A DNA stretch of 64,000 nt from Trebonia kvetii (GCF_007827045.1 NZ_RPFW01000006.1:124001-188000), one strand, 5' to 3'; shown: positions 1-8,643, numbered from the stretch's first letter. Notes: generated by a model not told the origin, from the sequence alone. Program-made: numbers and translations.

Positions 1-288
1 GGGTCCGCCCGCAAGCTCGCGTCCTGGGCCGGGCTCACCCCCACGGTCCGCGGCAGCGACCGCACGATCCGCCACGGGCACATCTCCAAGCAGGGGCCGG
101 CCTGGGTCCGGTGGGTGGCGTGCGAGGCCGCGCAGACCGCCAAGCGGCACCCGGACTTCGCCCCCGCCTACCAGGCGCTCGCCCGCCGCCGCGGCAAGAA
201 GATCGCCACCACCGCGATCGCCCGCAAGCTCCTCACCCGCGTCTATCGCCTGCTCACCGACGCCAGCGGCGGCGGTGCGCCCAGCTAG
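1..288 (+). CDS. IS110-family transposase, C-terminal part (runs off window start)
   Basis: The frame is open from base 1 to the TAG at 286-288 and gives 95 residues of the C-terminal Transposase_20 (IS116/IS110/IS902) domain. Recognisable segments are KLASWAGLTPTVRGSD, the serine-containing HISKQGPAWVRW, and HPDFAPAYQALARRRGKK. The N-terminal RuvC-like DEDD domain must lie upstream of the window, so I cannot tell whether the element is whole. IS110 elements move by a DEDD/serine transposase guided by a bridge RNA made from a non-coding end. The family call rests on the C-terminal motif order and is fairly safe. Confidence 0.85.
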   Translation, partial: GSARKLASWAGLTPTVRGSDRTIRHGHISKQGPAWVRWVACEAAQTAKRHPDFAPAYQALARRRGKKIATTAIARKLLTRVYRLLTDASGGGAPS

Positions 289-965
289 CGGGGAGGGCCG
301 CCAGCCCCGGGCGAGCTCGCGTTTTCGCATGAGCCGGCCACGCCGCGCTCGATGACCTGACTGAGCAGCCCGGTCCCCGGATAACACGGTCATGGCGACC
401 GCCCGGCCCTTAGGGCAGGAGCCGAATGGGTGCATGTGAGACCACTCCGACGACCAGCGCATCACCCCGGGGAACGCCCGGTAACCGGCCCCGCACACGA
501 CAACCCAGCAGGAAACTCCACCCGTTCCTCGCTCCCGATCATCGGCCGCCGCACGGCAGCGTCAAGCTCGCTCGTCCTCGCCTGCGCCCTCGCAGCGGGC
601 GCAGCCCTGCGGGCGCTCCAGCTTGACCCCCGCCCGGGCGACGGCACAAACCGGCAGCGACGAGGAAACGCGGCAACAGCAGTCCCATCCCAACCCGGCA
701 ACCGCGACCAGGTCACCGGGTCAATTCACCACGGCCACTTGACAACTGCGACCCCTATGGGTGCGGAAACGGACGTCACTGACACGCGAAACCGCGCTAG
801 GCGGAAGGTGCAAATTGCACGCTAGCAGGCCGAAGGACCTTCGTTCCACTCCGGAATCCAATAGTCAACAAAATCAGGACTATACGGCCATTACGTCACA
901 GGATGCGGTGGGCTATGACGGTAGTGCAACAGTGGGATCGGATCTCAGAAAGGTGGGGAGCCGCC
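289..965. other. Non-coding stretch; probable IS110 right end and promoter region
   Basis: I see no credible gene in these 677 bases. The small frames here lack ribosome sites and domain signatures. The first 450 bases may be the non-coding right end of the IS110 element: a TTGACA near 732 followed closely by CTATGGGTG resembles ends I associate with actinobacterial IS110 elements, but this is inference. From about 830 the sequence becomes more AT-rich and probably holds the promoter of the SPW gene. A palindrome at 796-826 is listed separately. Confidence 0.4.
796..826. promoter_or_regulatory. Nested palindrome upstream of the SPW gene
   Basis: GTGCAAATTGCAC at 808-820 is a perfect inverted repeat around a central A. 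It is flanked by GCTAG (796-800) and GCTAGC (821-826), an outer, asymmetrically spaced inverted pair. It lies 140 bases upstream of the SPW gene. An operator is possible but no regulator is assigned. Confidence 0.35.
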
Positions 966-1400
966 ATGATCGAGCAGACGCACATGGCTACGCACCCGGA
1001 TCTCATCGAGCTGAGGAGGCGTTACGACGCCGCATCGGCATCACCCATCGCGGAAGGCGCGGCGGGGCTTGCCTTCCTCGGCGCCGTCTTCCTGGCCGCA
1101 TCGCCCTGGATCGTGGGCTTCAGTGCGCTTACCGCCATCACGGTCAGCAACCTGATCGCCGGAGGCGCCCTCGCGGCCCTTGTCATCGCGCTGACGGCGG
1201 CCTATGGCCGGATGCACGGGCTCACCTTCGTCGTCCCGGCCATCGGTATCTGGACGATCGTCGCACCTTGGGTGATTGTCGGGGCGATGGACACGACCCG
1301 GACGATCTGGAGCAATGCCTGCGCCGGGGGCGCGATCGTGTTCTTCGGACTGGTCATGCTGGCGGTGGGCTTCCTCCGGGCCAGGAGGCCAGCGCTCTAG
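966..1400 (+). CDS. SPW-repeat membrane protein
   Basis: 144 residues with four hydrophobic segments, arranged as two SPW repeats: ASPWIVGFS near residue 42 and the matching APWVIVGA near residue 101. This is the Pfam SPW family of small integral membrane proteins, function unknown. The ATG at 966 is preferred over upstream ATGs because AGGTGGGGAG lies just before it and the conserved N-terminus begins there. The secreted protein gene follows after 40 bases on the same strand, so the two are probably co-transcribed. Inner-membrane location is inferred from hydrophobicity. Confidence 0.8.
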   Translation: MIEQTHMATHPDLIELRRRYDAASASPIAEGAAGLAFLGAVFLAASPWIVGFSALTAITVSNLIAGGALAALVIALTAAYGRMHGLTFVVPAIGIWTIVAPWVIVGAMDTTRTIWSNACAGGAIVFFGLVMLAVGFLRARRPAL

Positions 1401-1440
1401 TTGCCAGAACCTCCATCGAGACAGCGAAGGAGAGGTTCAG

Positions 1441-2343
1441 ATGTTCAAACTTCGTTCTGCTCTCGCGTCGCTCGCCCTCATCGGGCTCGGCCTGGGCACC
1501 ATGACTGCGGCGACAGCCGAGGCGGCGACCGCGGCGCCGGCACCTGTCGCACCCGTCCTCACCAAGATCACAGCAGCGCACCACACCGGCTACGACAGAC
1601 TGGTGTTCACGTTCAAGGGCGGCGTGCCCAGCCAGCACACGGTCCGGTACGTGTCCCAGGTGATCGGGGATCCTTCCGGCCGGCCAGTCAGTGTGGTGGG
1701 CAGCGCCAAGCTGCTGGTCCGGTTTGTGCCCGCCGCAGGGCACAATGACCAGGGCCGGGTGACCTACGGGCCGACCTCGCGGACCTTCGCGCTGCCTGGA
1801 ATCATCCAGGTGGTCCAGGCGGGCGACTTCGAGTCCGTGCTCTCCTTCGGCGTGGGCGTGGCACGTACGGAGCCCTTCCACGTGTTCACCCTGACCGGGC
1901 CGAGCCGGGTGGTCATCGACCTGCGGACACCGTACGCGACGGTCTTCGTTCGGGACTACTTCCTGAACGTGCACCGGTTCGCGAGCGGCAGGCAGCCCTA
2001 CGTCCAGGCGGTTAGCCGCCGGGTGATCCCGCCGAAGACCGCGTTCGGCGCGATGCAGCGGTTGTTCGCCGGGCCGACCCAGGCGGAGCTAGCCGGCGGG
2101 ATGAGGTTCGTCAGCTCCCGGGCTACGGGGTTCAAGAACCTGTCCATCCGTGACGGGGTGGCCAGGATCCAGCTGACCGGCAAGATCAGCAGCGGCGGGT
2201 CCACGTTTACCACCGCGAACGAGATCATGCCGACACTGAAGCAGTTCCCCTCGGTGCACTGGGTGAAGATCTATGACCAGTTCGGCCGCACTGAGCGGCC
2301 GGCCGGGCACAGCGACTCCATCCCGTTCAGCCTGGAACCGTAA
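1441..2343 (+). CDS. Secreted AMIN-like plus GerMN domain protein
   Basis: 300 residues. Residues 1-30 form a signal peptide (basic start, Leu/Ala core, AEAATA cleavage region). Residues about 38-170 match the actinobacterial AMIN-like domain (HTGYDRLVFTFKGGVPS at the start, RVVIDL at the end). Residues about 175-295 match a GerMN/lipoprotein-LpqB-type domain (AMQRLFAGPTQAEL, then GVARIQLTGK and SVHWVKIYD). AMIN and GerMN domains are associated with envelope or polysaccharide binding, and no enzyme activity is expected. Start ATG 1441 has GAAGGAGAGG upstream. Probably an operon with the SPW gene. Confidence 0.8.
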   Translation: MFKLRSALASLALIGLGLGTMTAATAEAATAAPAPVAPVLTKITAAHHTGYDRLVFTFKGGVPSQHTVRYVSQVIGDPSGRPVSVVGSAKLLVRFVPAAGHNDQGRVTYGPTSRTFALPGIIQVVQAGDFESVLSFGVGVARTEPFHVFTLTGPSRVVIDLRTPYATVFVRDYFLNVHRFASGRQPYVQAVSRRVIPPKTAFGAMQRLFAGPTQAELAGGMRFVSSRATGFKNLSIRDGVARIQLTGKISSGGSTFTTANEIMPTLKQFPSVHWVKIYDQFGRTERPAGHSDSIPFSLEP

Positions 2344-2357
2344 GTTCACCGGAATCG

Positions 2358-2402
2358 CAGTCCACGGCCGACGGCCCGCTCAGGGCTGCCGGCCGTGGAC
2401 TG
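2358..2402 (+). terminator. Perfect 13-bp hairpin after the AMIN/GerMN gene
   Basis: The arms CAGTCCACGGCCG (2358-2370) and CGGCCGTGGACTG (2390-2402) are perfectly complementary around a 19-base loop, starting 15 bases after the stop codon. There is no T tract, as is common for actinobacterial terminators. Confidence 0.65.
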
Positions 2403-3012
2403 CCTGCCTCCGAGACACCTGGGCGTGGCTGGCGTCGGCCTCGTTGCAGGTGACCATCAGCTTTAGCCGCGCTGCGGCCGGAAGCGGCGATCGCTGGACG
2501 CGAGAGAGTGGTGTTTGGGACCTGCCGAATCACCCATCCGCCAGGCGAGGGCAACCGTGACCACTCCGACCACTGCGAAGACCGCTTCCAGCGGCTGGAA
2601 TCCGAGCCAGGCCACCTCTACAGTCTCCCGCCCTATGGTCCGCGGTTGCTGTGGGCGTCGGCACGGAACTTCCCGAGGAGGTGCTTACGTCGGGGCAAGC
2701 CGTTCATACAACGAAACTAGGCAGCTTGCAGATCAGCTAGCTAGGGCCGATCGTCCCATCAGATTCTCGGCGGGCACCTGCCGCTCCTGGCCCTAGCCGC
2801 CGTCGCGGCGGGCCTGCTCGCCACCTCTGCACCGGTCATCCGTCCAGCGCGAAAGATCAGACTCACCCGGCTTTCGGGCCGGACACGCCAGTGCCCCGCA
2901 ACGGTTAGCAGGGATACCCGTGACTAAGCACAAGGGCCACGGCCGGGTCGTTCCACTGGTCGGCGACGAAGCCAAAGACCACCGCCGCTGGTGATACCGG
3001 TCATGCCAGGCC
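2403..3012. other. Non-coding stretch, nothing recognised
   Basis: About 610 bases between the hairpin and the convergent GyrI-like gene. Short open frames are present but none has a family signature or a good ribosome site. I see no repeats or RNA gene. Confidence 0.5.
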
Positions 3013-3657
3013 TCACAGGGGCTCGACGGGATGCCGGATGATCGTCCGCAGCTTCTCCGGCGCGCTACGGCGCGGGTCGCCGAGGTAGATCTCGTGGTGG
3101 CGGCCGTGGGGGCGGTAGCCTGCTTCCGCGATAGCCTCGTGCAGTGCCGCGATCGACGGCGCTTCGGCAGCGTACGGCCCTATGTGCAGCAGCTGAGCGC
3201 ACCGGCCCTCAGCCCACCGGATGTACCCCAGGCGGGCCAGCCCGGGCAGGTCCTTCTTGCTGGCCGCTTCGGCCGTTGCGGCGGCGATCAGCTCCGCGTC
3301 GACCGGGTCCGGCTGCATGATCAGCGCCTGCCACCGCCAGCTGCCGCGATCGCTGTCGGCCATGGTGACCTCGCCTCGCGCCACCGCGGCGACGATGTCC
3401 TGCTGGGCTGGGTCGTCCACCCACCACAGCCCTTCCAGCGGCATTACCCGCGGCGCCTCGCCGGTGAGCTTCTTCAGCCGGAAGTGCGCGCCGTAGCTCA
3501 CGCTGTACAGCGCCTGCACCGCCTCGGTGAACTCGGCGCCGCCGGGCTCACCAGTCCCGGTCACCGCTACGAACCCGAACTCGGGGACATCCACGATGTC
3601 CACCGCTCCCTTGCGTACCTTGAGCAGCGACTCGTAGCCCATCGCGATAGCAGTCAT
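3013..3657 (-). CDS. GyrI-like small-molecule-binding domain protein
   Basis: 214 residues. The N-terminus (VDIVDVPEFGFVAVTGTGEP) and the later HIGPYAAEAPSIAALHEAI followed by GRHHEIYLGDPRR are typical of stand-alone GyrI-like/SOUL-type ligand-binding proteins of about 200 residues. EIYLGDPRR is the usual final motif. Such proteins bind small hydrophobic or cationic compounds. Some are regulators, but no DNA-binding domain is present here. The ribosome site before the first ATG is weak, and an internal ATG at 3642 is an alternative. Flanked by non-coding and IS-remnant DNA. Confidence 0.8.
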   Translation of the reverse strand: MTAIAMGYESLLKVRKGAVDIVDVPEFGFVAVTGTGEPGGAEFTEAVQALYSVSYGAHFRLKKLTGEAPRVMPLEGLWWVDDPAQQDIVAAVARGEVTMADSDRGSWRWQALIMQPDPVDAELIAAATAEAASKKDLPGLARLGYIRWAEGRCAQLLHIGPYAAEAPSIAALHEAIAEAGYRPHGRHHEIYLGDPRRSAPEKLRTIIRHPVEPL

Positions 3658-3889
3658 ACCATCATCGTTGCCACCGCCCGGCCGACGCCGGAAGAGCCGA
3701 AGGTCCGTAACCAGCGGACACTAGGAATCCGGACGGCCGACATGCCCCGTTCCCGCCTTGCAAGGCGAGGGGGCGCACAGCGCGACCACCGGCAGTTCCG
3801 GGTGTGGTGGCTCTAGTCGGCTCATAGCTGCCCTAGCTCGCATCACGGATCGTGGCTGTATAGCTTGAAGCGCGCCGCGCGATATCCAC
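3658..3889. other. Non-coding stretch
   Basis: No gene is seen. This is the upstream region of the GyrI-like gene running into the IS21 remnant. Confidence 0.4.
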
Positions 3890-4416
3890 CTTCTTGCGGC
3901 GGGGTTGTCGGCGAGGGTCCAATACTGATCATGCAGCGGCGGTTGAAAGTTAACCCCCTCTGGGATCTCCTGGCTCGGTGGTGAGCCGGGAGAAGGGTGC
4001 GGTCGGCTCTTGCAAGTGACGGGGCGCCGAGGTAGCAGCGGAAGTCGGCAGAGTCTGCGGTCGATGCGTTCGACCCGGCGGATCCGGGAGCTTTTGCAGG
4101 CATACCCGACGATGCCGGCGACGGTGATCACGGAGCGGATCGGGTGGGAGCGCGCGCTGACCGTGCTGAAGGACCGGGTGTGGGAGCTGCGGCCGGCTTA
4201 CCTGCCGCCGGGCCCGGCCAGCCGGACCGACTATGAGCCGGGCGAGCTGGCGCAGTGCGACTTTTGTTCCCGCCGGTCACGGTCCTGGCTGGGCCGGAGC
4301 AGGAACGCCGGCCGGCGCAGCTTCCGGTGCTGACGATGCTCAGCGGCTATTCCCGCTGGCTGTCGGCAGTGCTGGTCCCGTCCCGGCATGCCGCTGATCT
4401 GTGCTGCCGCACCTAG
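3890..4416 (+). pseudogene. IS21-family istA transposase remnant
   Basis: A frame from about 4010 encodes the pre-catalytic region of IstA (RIRELLQAYPTMPATVITER, then ERALTVLKDRVWELRPAYLP and GELAQCDF). A one-base loss near 4264 then shifts the frame. Reading on in the next frame gives PPVTVLAGPEQERRPAQLPV and LTMLSGYSRWLSAVLVPSR to a TAG at 4414-4416. The N-terminal HTH, the rest of the catalytic domain and istB are missing. The bases from about 3890 (GGTTGAAAGTTAACCCC) look like an actinobacterial IS21 left end. Dead element. Confidence 0.75.
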
Positions 4417-4529
4417 CGGACGCGGTTGCGCTGCTGGGCTAAGGCGCTTGGCGCGGTAAGAGACGCTTTCGGGACCTACCGGCTCGGCCCCTTGCGGAGC
4501 TGGCCAAGGCCGGGTGTTGTCGAGCGGCG

Positions 4530-4991
4530 TCAGCGTGCCGCGGAGTCTTGCTGTGCGAGCATCATGCGCAGCGTGTCCCGCAGACAGTCACGGGCAGGGC
4601 CTTTGAATGCGCCTGTGAGTGCGTCTTCCACCTGGTCGACGAGGGGCTGCAGCCGCATCCGCTCGGCCAGTCCGTGATCGGTGAGGGCGACAGTCTTGCG
4701 CCTTGCATCCGCGGGGTCACGACGACGGGCGATGAGACCATGCCGCTCCATACGAGCGACGAGATCCGCCATCGTCGAACGATCCAAGTCGACCTCGTCG
4801 CAGAGTTCGCGCTGGCTCAACTCGCCCGCGCGGTCCAGGACCACCAGGATGGAGTACTGCACGGTCGAGATGTCCGTGGACACGATGCGAGCCCAGGTCG
4901 CAACGTGCAGCTGCTGCGCACGGCGCAGCAGATAGCCCGTATGGCGGTACGGCTCCGGCTCTGCGCCGTCATCCGTGACGACATCGGTCAT
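4530..4991 (-). CDS. MarR-family transcriptional regulator
   Basis: 153 residues, usual MarR length. The winged helix is at residues about 55-115 (ELSQRELCDEVDLDRSTMAD recognition region, then HGLIARRRDPADARRKTVAL for the wing). The start ATG at 4991 overlaps the stop of the flavin hydroxylase by four bases (ATGA), so it is translationally coupled as the second gene of that operon. MarR proteins bind phenolic or aromatic ligands and repress nearby genes, which suits a partner hydroxylase. A candidate operator lies upstream of the operon at 6934-6967. Confidence 0.9.
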   Translation of the reverse strand: MTDVVTDDGAEPEPYRHTGYLLRRAQQLHVATWARIVSTDISTVQYSILVVLDRAGELSQRELCDEVDLDRSTMADLVARMERHGLIARRRDPADARRKTVALTDHGLAERMRLQPLVDQVEDALTGAFKGPARDCLRDTLRMMLAQQDSAAR

Positions 4992-6889
4992 GACATGACC
5001 GCGGCTCGCTGGTCGACGAGGAACCCGGCGAAGAAGGCGGCGAGCTCGGCGCGTGCGGTCAGCGGGAGTACGTTGGCCACGTACTGATCGGGTCGCACGA
5101 TCACAATCGCTCCACGACCGTCGATCCCACGCTCGGCGAAGATGTCGTTGCGCGGGTCGATTGCCCACGCTTTCTCCCAGTCCTGCAGTCCCAGTGGCCC
5201 TGACCGCGGCAGCAACATCTCAGGCAGGACGGTCGAGTCGACCTCATGATGGCCGCAGCGGAACACGCCGTGCACGTCGATCACGCTGTCGAGATCCGCG
5301 CCGGCCGGCGTGAATCGCACCACCGGCGACTCCGGCCGCGCGCCCAGCCACTCCACTAGGTCAAGCAGCTCCGTGGCGTCGTCGCCCCCGAACGCGAAGA
5401 TCCGCCATCGGCCGTCGGCCCGCTGCGTATGCCCGAGCTGCATCGCCCGCGCATCGGCGAGACGGACGACCGGTGCCGAGTGGAATCGCGTCCCGATCTC
5501 GAACCCCCGCGCGAGCGCCTGATGCTTCCCCTCGCCAGTGAGCACGGAAGGGCTGTACGTCGTCGCGAGCCCGGCGGTGTAGTGGCCCTGGCGGGCGAAC
5601 TCTGCCTGCATCTCCGAGGCGGTCACGCCGCCGATCTCCGGGTGCGCCGGGTCAAGCGTGGGCTGGGCGATGAACGCCGACCAGAACTTGTCGAAGTCGA
5701 TAAGATCCTGCGCGACCGCGTGCCGCTCTGCCGAGTAGGTGTGCAAGAGCGTCGGACCCGACCTGCCCTCGAGGACGGCGGCCAGCTTCCAGCCGAGATT
5801 GAAGGCGTCCTGCATGGACACGTTCATGCCCTGCCCGGCCTTCGCGGAGTGCGTATGGCACGCGTCGCCAGCGATGAACACGCGCGGCGTGCGGCTTGCG
5901 TCCCCGTCGGCGGGCACGTCGTCGAACTTGTCGGTGATCCGCTGACCCACCTCGTAGACCGACGACCAGGCCACGGACCGCACGTCCATCGAATAGGGAT
6001 GCAGGATGTTGTTCGCCACCTCAATGAGCCGATCCACCGTAGTACCGCGGACCCGGCCGGCGTCATCGGCGGACACCTCGCCGAGATCGACGTAGCAGCG
6101 CACCATGTTGCCACCCTCACGAGGGATCATCAGCAGGCTGCCCTTGCCGGCGGATTGGACGACGTTCTTCGTGCGCCAGTCCGGAAAGTCGGTCGTCGCC
6201 AACACGTCCATGACGCCCCAGGCGTGGTTGGCCGCGTCACCGTGCAGCTCTCGGCCGATTGCCCCCCGCACTGCACTGCGAGCGCCGTCGCACCCCACGA
6301 CGTACTTTGCTCGCACGACGAACTCCTCGCCATCGGTACGCTGCAGGGTAACGGTGACGGGGTGGTCGCCGGTGCCGACCTCGAGCCCGACGAACTCCAC
6401 GCCGTAGTCGGGGTTCAGGCGGCTTGCGGACCGCGCCATGTAGTTAAGCAGGTACTGCTGCATGCGGGCCTGGTTGACGATCACGTGGGGGAACTCGCTC
6501 AGTCCGTCGGGGGTGTCCTCCACCCAGCCCGTGCGCACAATGCGCGAGCGGTCGGCGTCTGAGGGCCCCCAGAAGCGGACCTCATTCACCCAGTACGCCT
6601 CGCGGAGCAAGGCATCCGCGAGCCCGAAAGCCTGGAACATCTCAACAGTTCGGCAGGCGACGCCGTCCGCCCGGCCCACCTCAAGGGGACCCTCTCGGCG
6701 CTCGACGATCCGGGTGCTGAGGCCCGGGAAGGCGGCGAGCTGCGCGCCGATCACCGTGCCGGCCGGGCCGGTGCCCACGATCAGCACATCGACCTCCGCT
6801 AGAAGGCTGCCCTCATTTGCTACCGCCAGCGGCGAGGCAGGAAGGACATCGGGGTCTCCCGGGCGGTAGCCATCGCGGTAGAACTGCAT
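4988..6889 (-). CDS. FAD-dependent phenol 2-monooxygenase-like aromatic hydroxylase
   Basis: 633 residues. Single-component flavin hydroxylase of the phenol 2-monooxygenase type: FAD Rossmann motif VLIVGTGPAGTVIGAQLA near the N-terminus, the NADPH-linked DG motif VVGCDGARSAVRGAIGR, and the GD motif FIAGDACHTHSAKAGQGMN. A C-terminal thioredoxin-like domain follows (IFAFGGDD to HGVFRCGHHEVDS). Expected to hydroxylate a phenolic ring using NADPH and O2 in the cytoplasm; the exact substrate is not deducible. The start at 6889 (MQFYRDGYRPGD) matches the family N-terminus and has AAAGAGATC upstream. An ATG 14 codons earlier is less likely. Confidence 0.9.
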   Translation of the reverse strand: MQFYRDGYRPGDPDVLPASPLAVANEGSLLAEVDVLIVGTGPAGTVIGAQLAAFPGLSTRIVERREGPLEVGRADGVACRTVEMFQAFGLADALLREAYWVNEVRFWGPSDADRSRIVRTGWVEDTPDGLSEFPHVIVNQARMQQYLLNYMARSASRLNPDYGVEFVGLEVGTGDHPVTVTLQRTDGEEFVVRAKYVVGCDGARSAVRGAIGRELHGDAANHAWGVMDVLATTDFPDWRTKNVVQSAGKGSLLMIPREGGNMVRCYVDLGEVSADDAGRVRGTTVDRLIEVANNILHPYSMDVRSVAWSSVYEVGQRITDKFDDVPADGDASRTPRVFIAGDACHTHSAKAGQGMNVSMQDAFNLGWKLAAVLEGRSGPTLLHTYSAERHAVAQDLIDFDKFWSAFIAQPTLDPAHPEIGGVTASEMQAEFARQGHYTAGLATTYSPSVLTGEGKHQALARGFEIGTRFHSAPVVRLADARAMQLGHTQRADGRWRIFAFGGDDATELLDLVEWLGARPESPVVRFTPAGADLDSVIDVHGVFRCGHHEVDSTVLPEMLLPRSGPLGLQDWEKAWAIDPRNDIFAERGIDGRGAIVIVRPDQYVANVLPLTARAELAAFFAGFLVDQRAAVMS

Positions 6890-6933
6890 CTTGATCTCTT
6901 TCGTAGTGCCGGGGATCCAGACCGAAGTCAATT

Positions 6934-6967
6934 CGTCAGTACCCCAACGATATCGTCAGTACCTCAA
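6934..6967 (-). promoter_or_regulatory. Direct-repeat operator candidate upstream of the hydroxylase-marR operon
   Basis: CGTCAGTACCCCAA (6934-6947) and CGTCAGTACCTCAA (6954-6967) differ by one base and are spaced exactly 20 bases apart. A perfect palindrome ACGATATCGT (6947-6956) lies between them. The site sits 45-78 bases before the hydroxylase start, so it is a good candidate for MarR control. Binding is inferred. Confidence 0.55.
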
Positions 6968-7090
6968 TGAATCTAGAGGTCGCTGCCGTAACGACTTTGA
7001 CTTTCGCGCTCCGGTTAGCTGGGCAAGCAGACAGACCGCTTCGGGCCGCATGTTCTCGGCGACAGCAGGATTTGCCCTTTGTGGCTCGCG

Positions 7091-7608
7091 TCACTTCTTG
7101 TTGCTGAAGCCGGCGTCCACGGGCAGCGTGACGCCGGTCACGTACCGGGCGTCGTCGGACACCAGCCAGAGAATGGCGTTCGAGATGTCCTCCGGCTCGA
7201 CCATCGGCACCGGCAGGGCGTTGGCCATCGCATTCGATAGCTGCGGGTCCATCGCAATGAACCCGGCCGCGACCTCGTTGACCGCCATCGGGGTGTTCAC
7301 CCCAGTGGGATGCACGCTGTTAACGCGGATATCGTGCTCGGCGAGGGTGTTGGCCTACGAGCGCATCAGGCCGACAACCCCGTGCTTGGCGGCGGCGTAG
7401 CCGAGCCCGCCGCGAGTCGAGCCGCCGATGCCGTTGAGTCCATGACATTCCGCCAGGCGCCCGGCCGCTCTTGGACCGCCATTGGCGGGATGCCCGCATT
7501 GGCGAGGACGATGTCGACCGGGCCGATCTCGGCCGTCCCTGCCGCGAACGCTTCTGGCCCAGCACCTTCGAGCGGCTCTACTTTAGGAGCACGCCTGGCT
7601 CGTCGCAT
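7091..7608 (-). pseudogene. Broken short-chain dehydrogenase (SDR), mycofactocin-coupled type
   Basis: Three pieces of one SDR lie in order on the minus strand. The front piece has GPVDIVLANAGIPPMAV (the NAG motif). After a frame change the YAAAKHGVVGLMRS active-site region (Tyr-x-x-x-Lys) follows, and the tail has WLVSDDARYVTGVTLPVDAG. An in-frame TAG interrupts the gene at 7355-7357, and about 40 residues between the NAG motif and the active site (including the catalytic Ser region) are missing. The glycine-rich cofactor start is also absent. Once an NAD-dependent dehydrogenase, now dead. Confidence 0.75.
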
Positions 7609-7680
7609 GGCACGGCGCGACTCGCGCGCTGGATCCAGCCCGGGCCTGCCGGCGCGTGATCCGAGACACTTAGGTCAGGC

Positions 7681-8556
7681 TCAGCTGGCTGTCGGGCAGG
7701 CGCGGAGCAGCAGCCGCAGCGTGGACGAGGGCGGGCCAGGCGGTACGGCGAGGTGGGTGTGCGCGGTCAGTCCGTCCAGGGGCCGGAACGCAACCCGGCG
7801 AACCGTCAGCTGGGCGGCGGCGGACTCGTAGAGCACGGTCCAGGACGGCGGCCCGGTGCCGATCTCGGCGAGGGTGTCTTGCGGGTTGGTGAACGCCGGC
7901 CCGGGCAATGGATCGAAACCGGCATCGATGCAGGCCCGCTCGATCAGGTCACGGAACCCGGCGTTGTCCTGTCGCGGGACGATCCGCAACGGCAGGTCGC
8001 GCAACTGCGGCAGCGTGACGGCCGGTTCAGCGGTGAGCGGGTGAGCGGCAGGCAGCGCCACGGCAAGCGGCTCGTCCCACATCGGCAGCAGCTCGACGCC
8101 CGCAACTGCACGGGCGTTGCGCACGAACGCGGCGTCCAGCCTGCCGGAGCGAACCTGTTCCAGCCGCTCCCCGGCGGTGGCCGCGACCAGCCGGACCCGC
8201 ACCCCCGGGGCGCGTCGCGCCAGTTCGGACAGGATTTCGTCGAGCCGTCCGCCGAGGCCCTGGCTGGTGCCCAGGCGGAGGATGCCCGCGTCGCCGACGG
8301 CGATCTCGGCGGCTACCTGCCGGGTTCTGCCCGCGGCCGACAGGACGCTGCGTGCCTCGGGCAGCAGCCGTTCGCCTGCCGCCGTCAGCTGCACCCGTCG
8401 CGACGTGCGCTCGAACAGCCGTACGCCGAGCTCGCGTTCGAGCCGGCGGACCTGCTGGCTGACCGCGGGCTGCACGATGTGCAGCCGCTGCGCTGCCCGG
8501 GCGAAGCTCAGCTCCTCGGCCACCGCGGCGAAGCAGGCCAGCTGCCTGATCTCCAC
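7681..8556 (-). CDS. LysR-family transcriptional regulator
   Basis: 291 residues, normal LysR length. The winged HTH is at residues 1-60 (LSFARAAQRLHIVQPAVSQQ, then RRLERELGVRLFERTSRRV). The C-terminal part is the substrate-binding domain (LRLGTSQGLGGRLDEIL; VALPAAHPLT). The GTG at 8556 is chosen because VEIRQLACFAAVAEE is where LysR proteins begin; the frame is open far upstream without family similarity. Divergent from the quinone oxidoreductase gene, with a T-N11-A palindrome between them. Confidence 0.9.
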   Translation of the reverse strand: MEIRQLACFAAVAEELSFARAAQRLHIVQPAVSQQVRRLERELGVRLFERTSRRVQLTAAGERLLPEARSVLSAAGRTRQVAAEIAVGDAGILRLGTSQGLGGRLDEILSELARRAPGVRVRLVAATAGERLEQVRSGRLDAAFVRNARAVAGVELLPMWDEPLAVALPAAHPLTAEPAVTLPQLRDLPLRIVPRQDNAGFRDLIERACIDAGFDPLPGPAFTNPQDTLAEIGTGPPSWTVLYESAAAQLTVRRVAFRPLDGLTAHTHLAVPPGPPSSTLRLLLRACPTAS

Positions 8557-8571
8557 TTCGACCTCGCATCC

Positions 8572-8586
8572 ATCACGACTCGTGAT
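8572..8586. promoter_or_regulatory. LysR-type T-N11-A operator in the divergent promoter
   Basis: ATCACGACTCGTGAT is a perfect 7+1+7 palindrome and fits T-N11-A exactly. It lies 16 bases above the lysR-type start and 58 bases before the oxidoreductase start, the usual place for a site controlling both genes. Confidence 0.7.
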
Positions 8587-8643
8587 CGCTGCGCGGTACA
8601 ACTGCTCTTGGTGCCCGCCTGTTCCGCTGGTGGACTGGACGGC

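Noticed and set aside
761..1504. 247-codon frame overlapping the SPW gene
   Set aside because: Overlaps the SPW gene in another frame and shows no family similarity or ribosome site.
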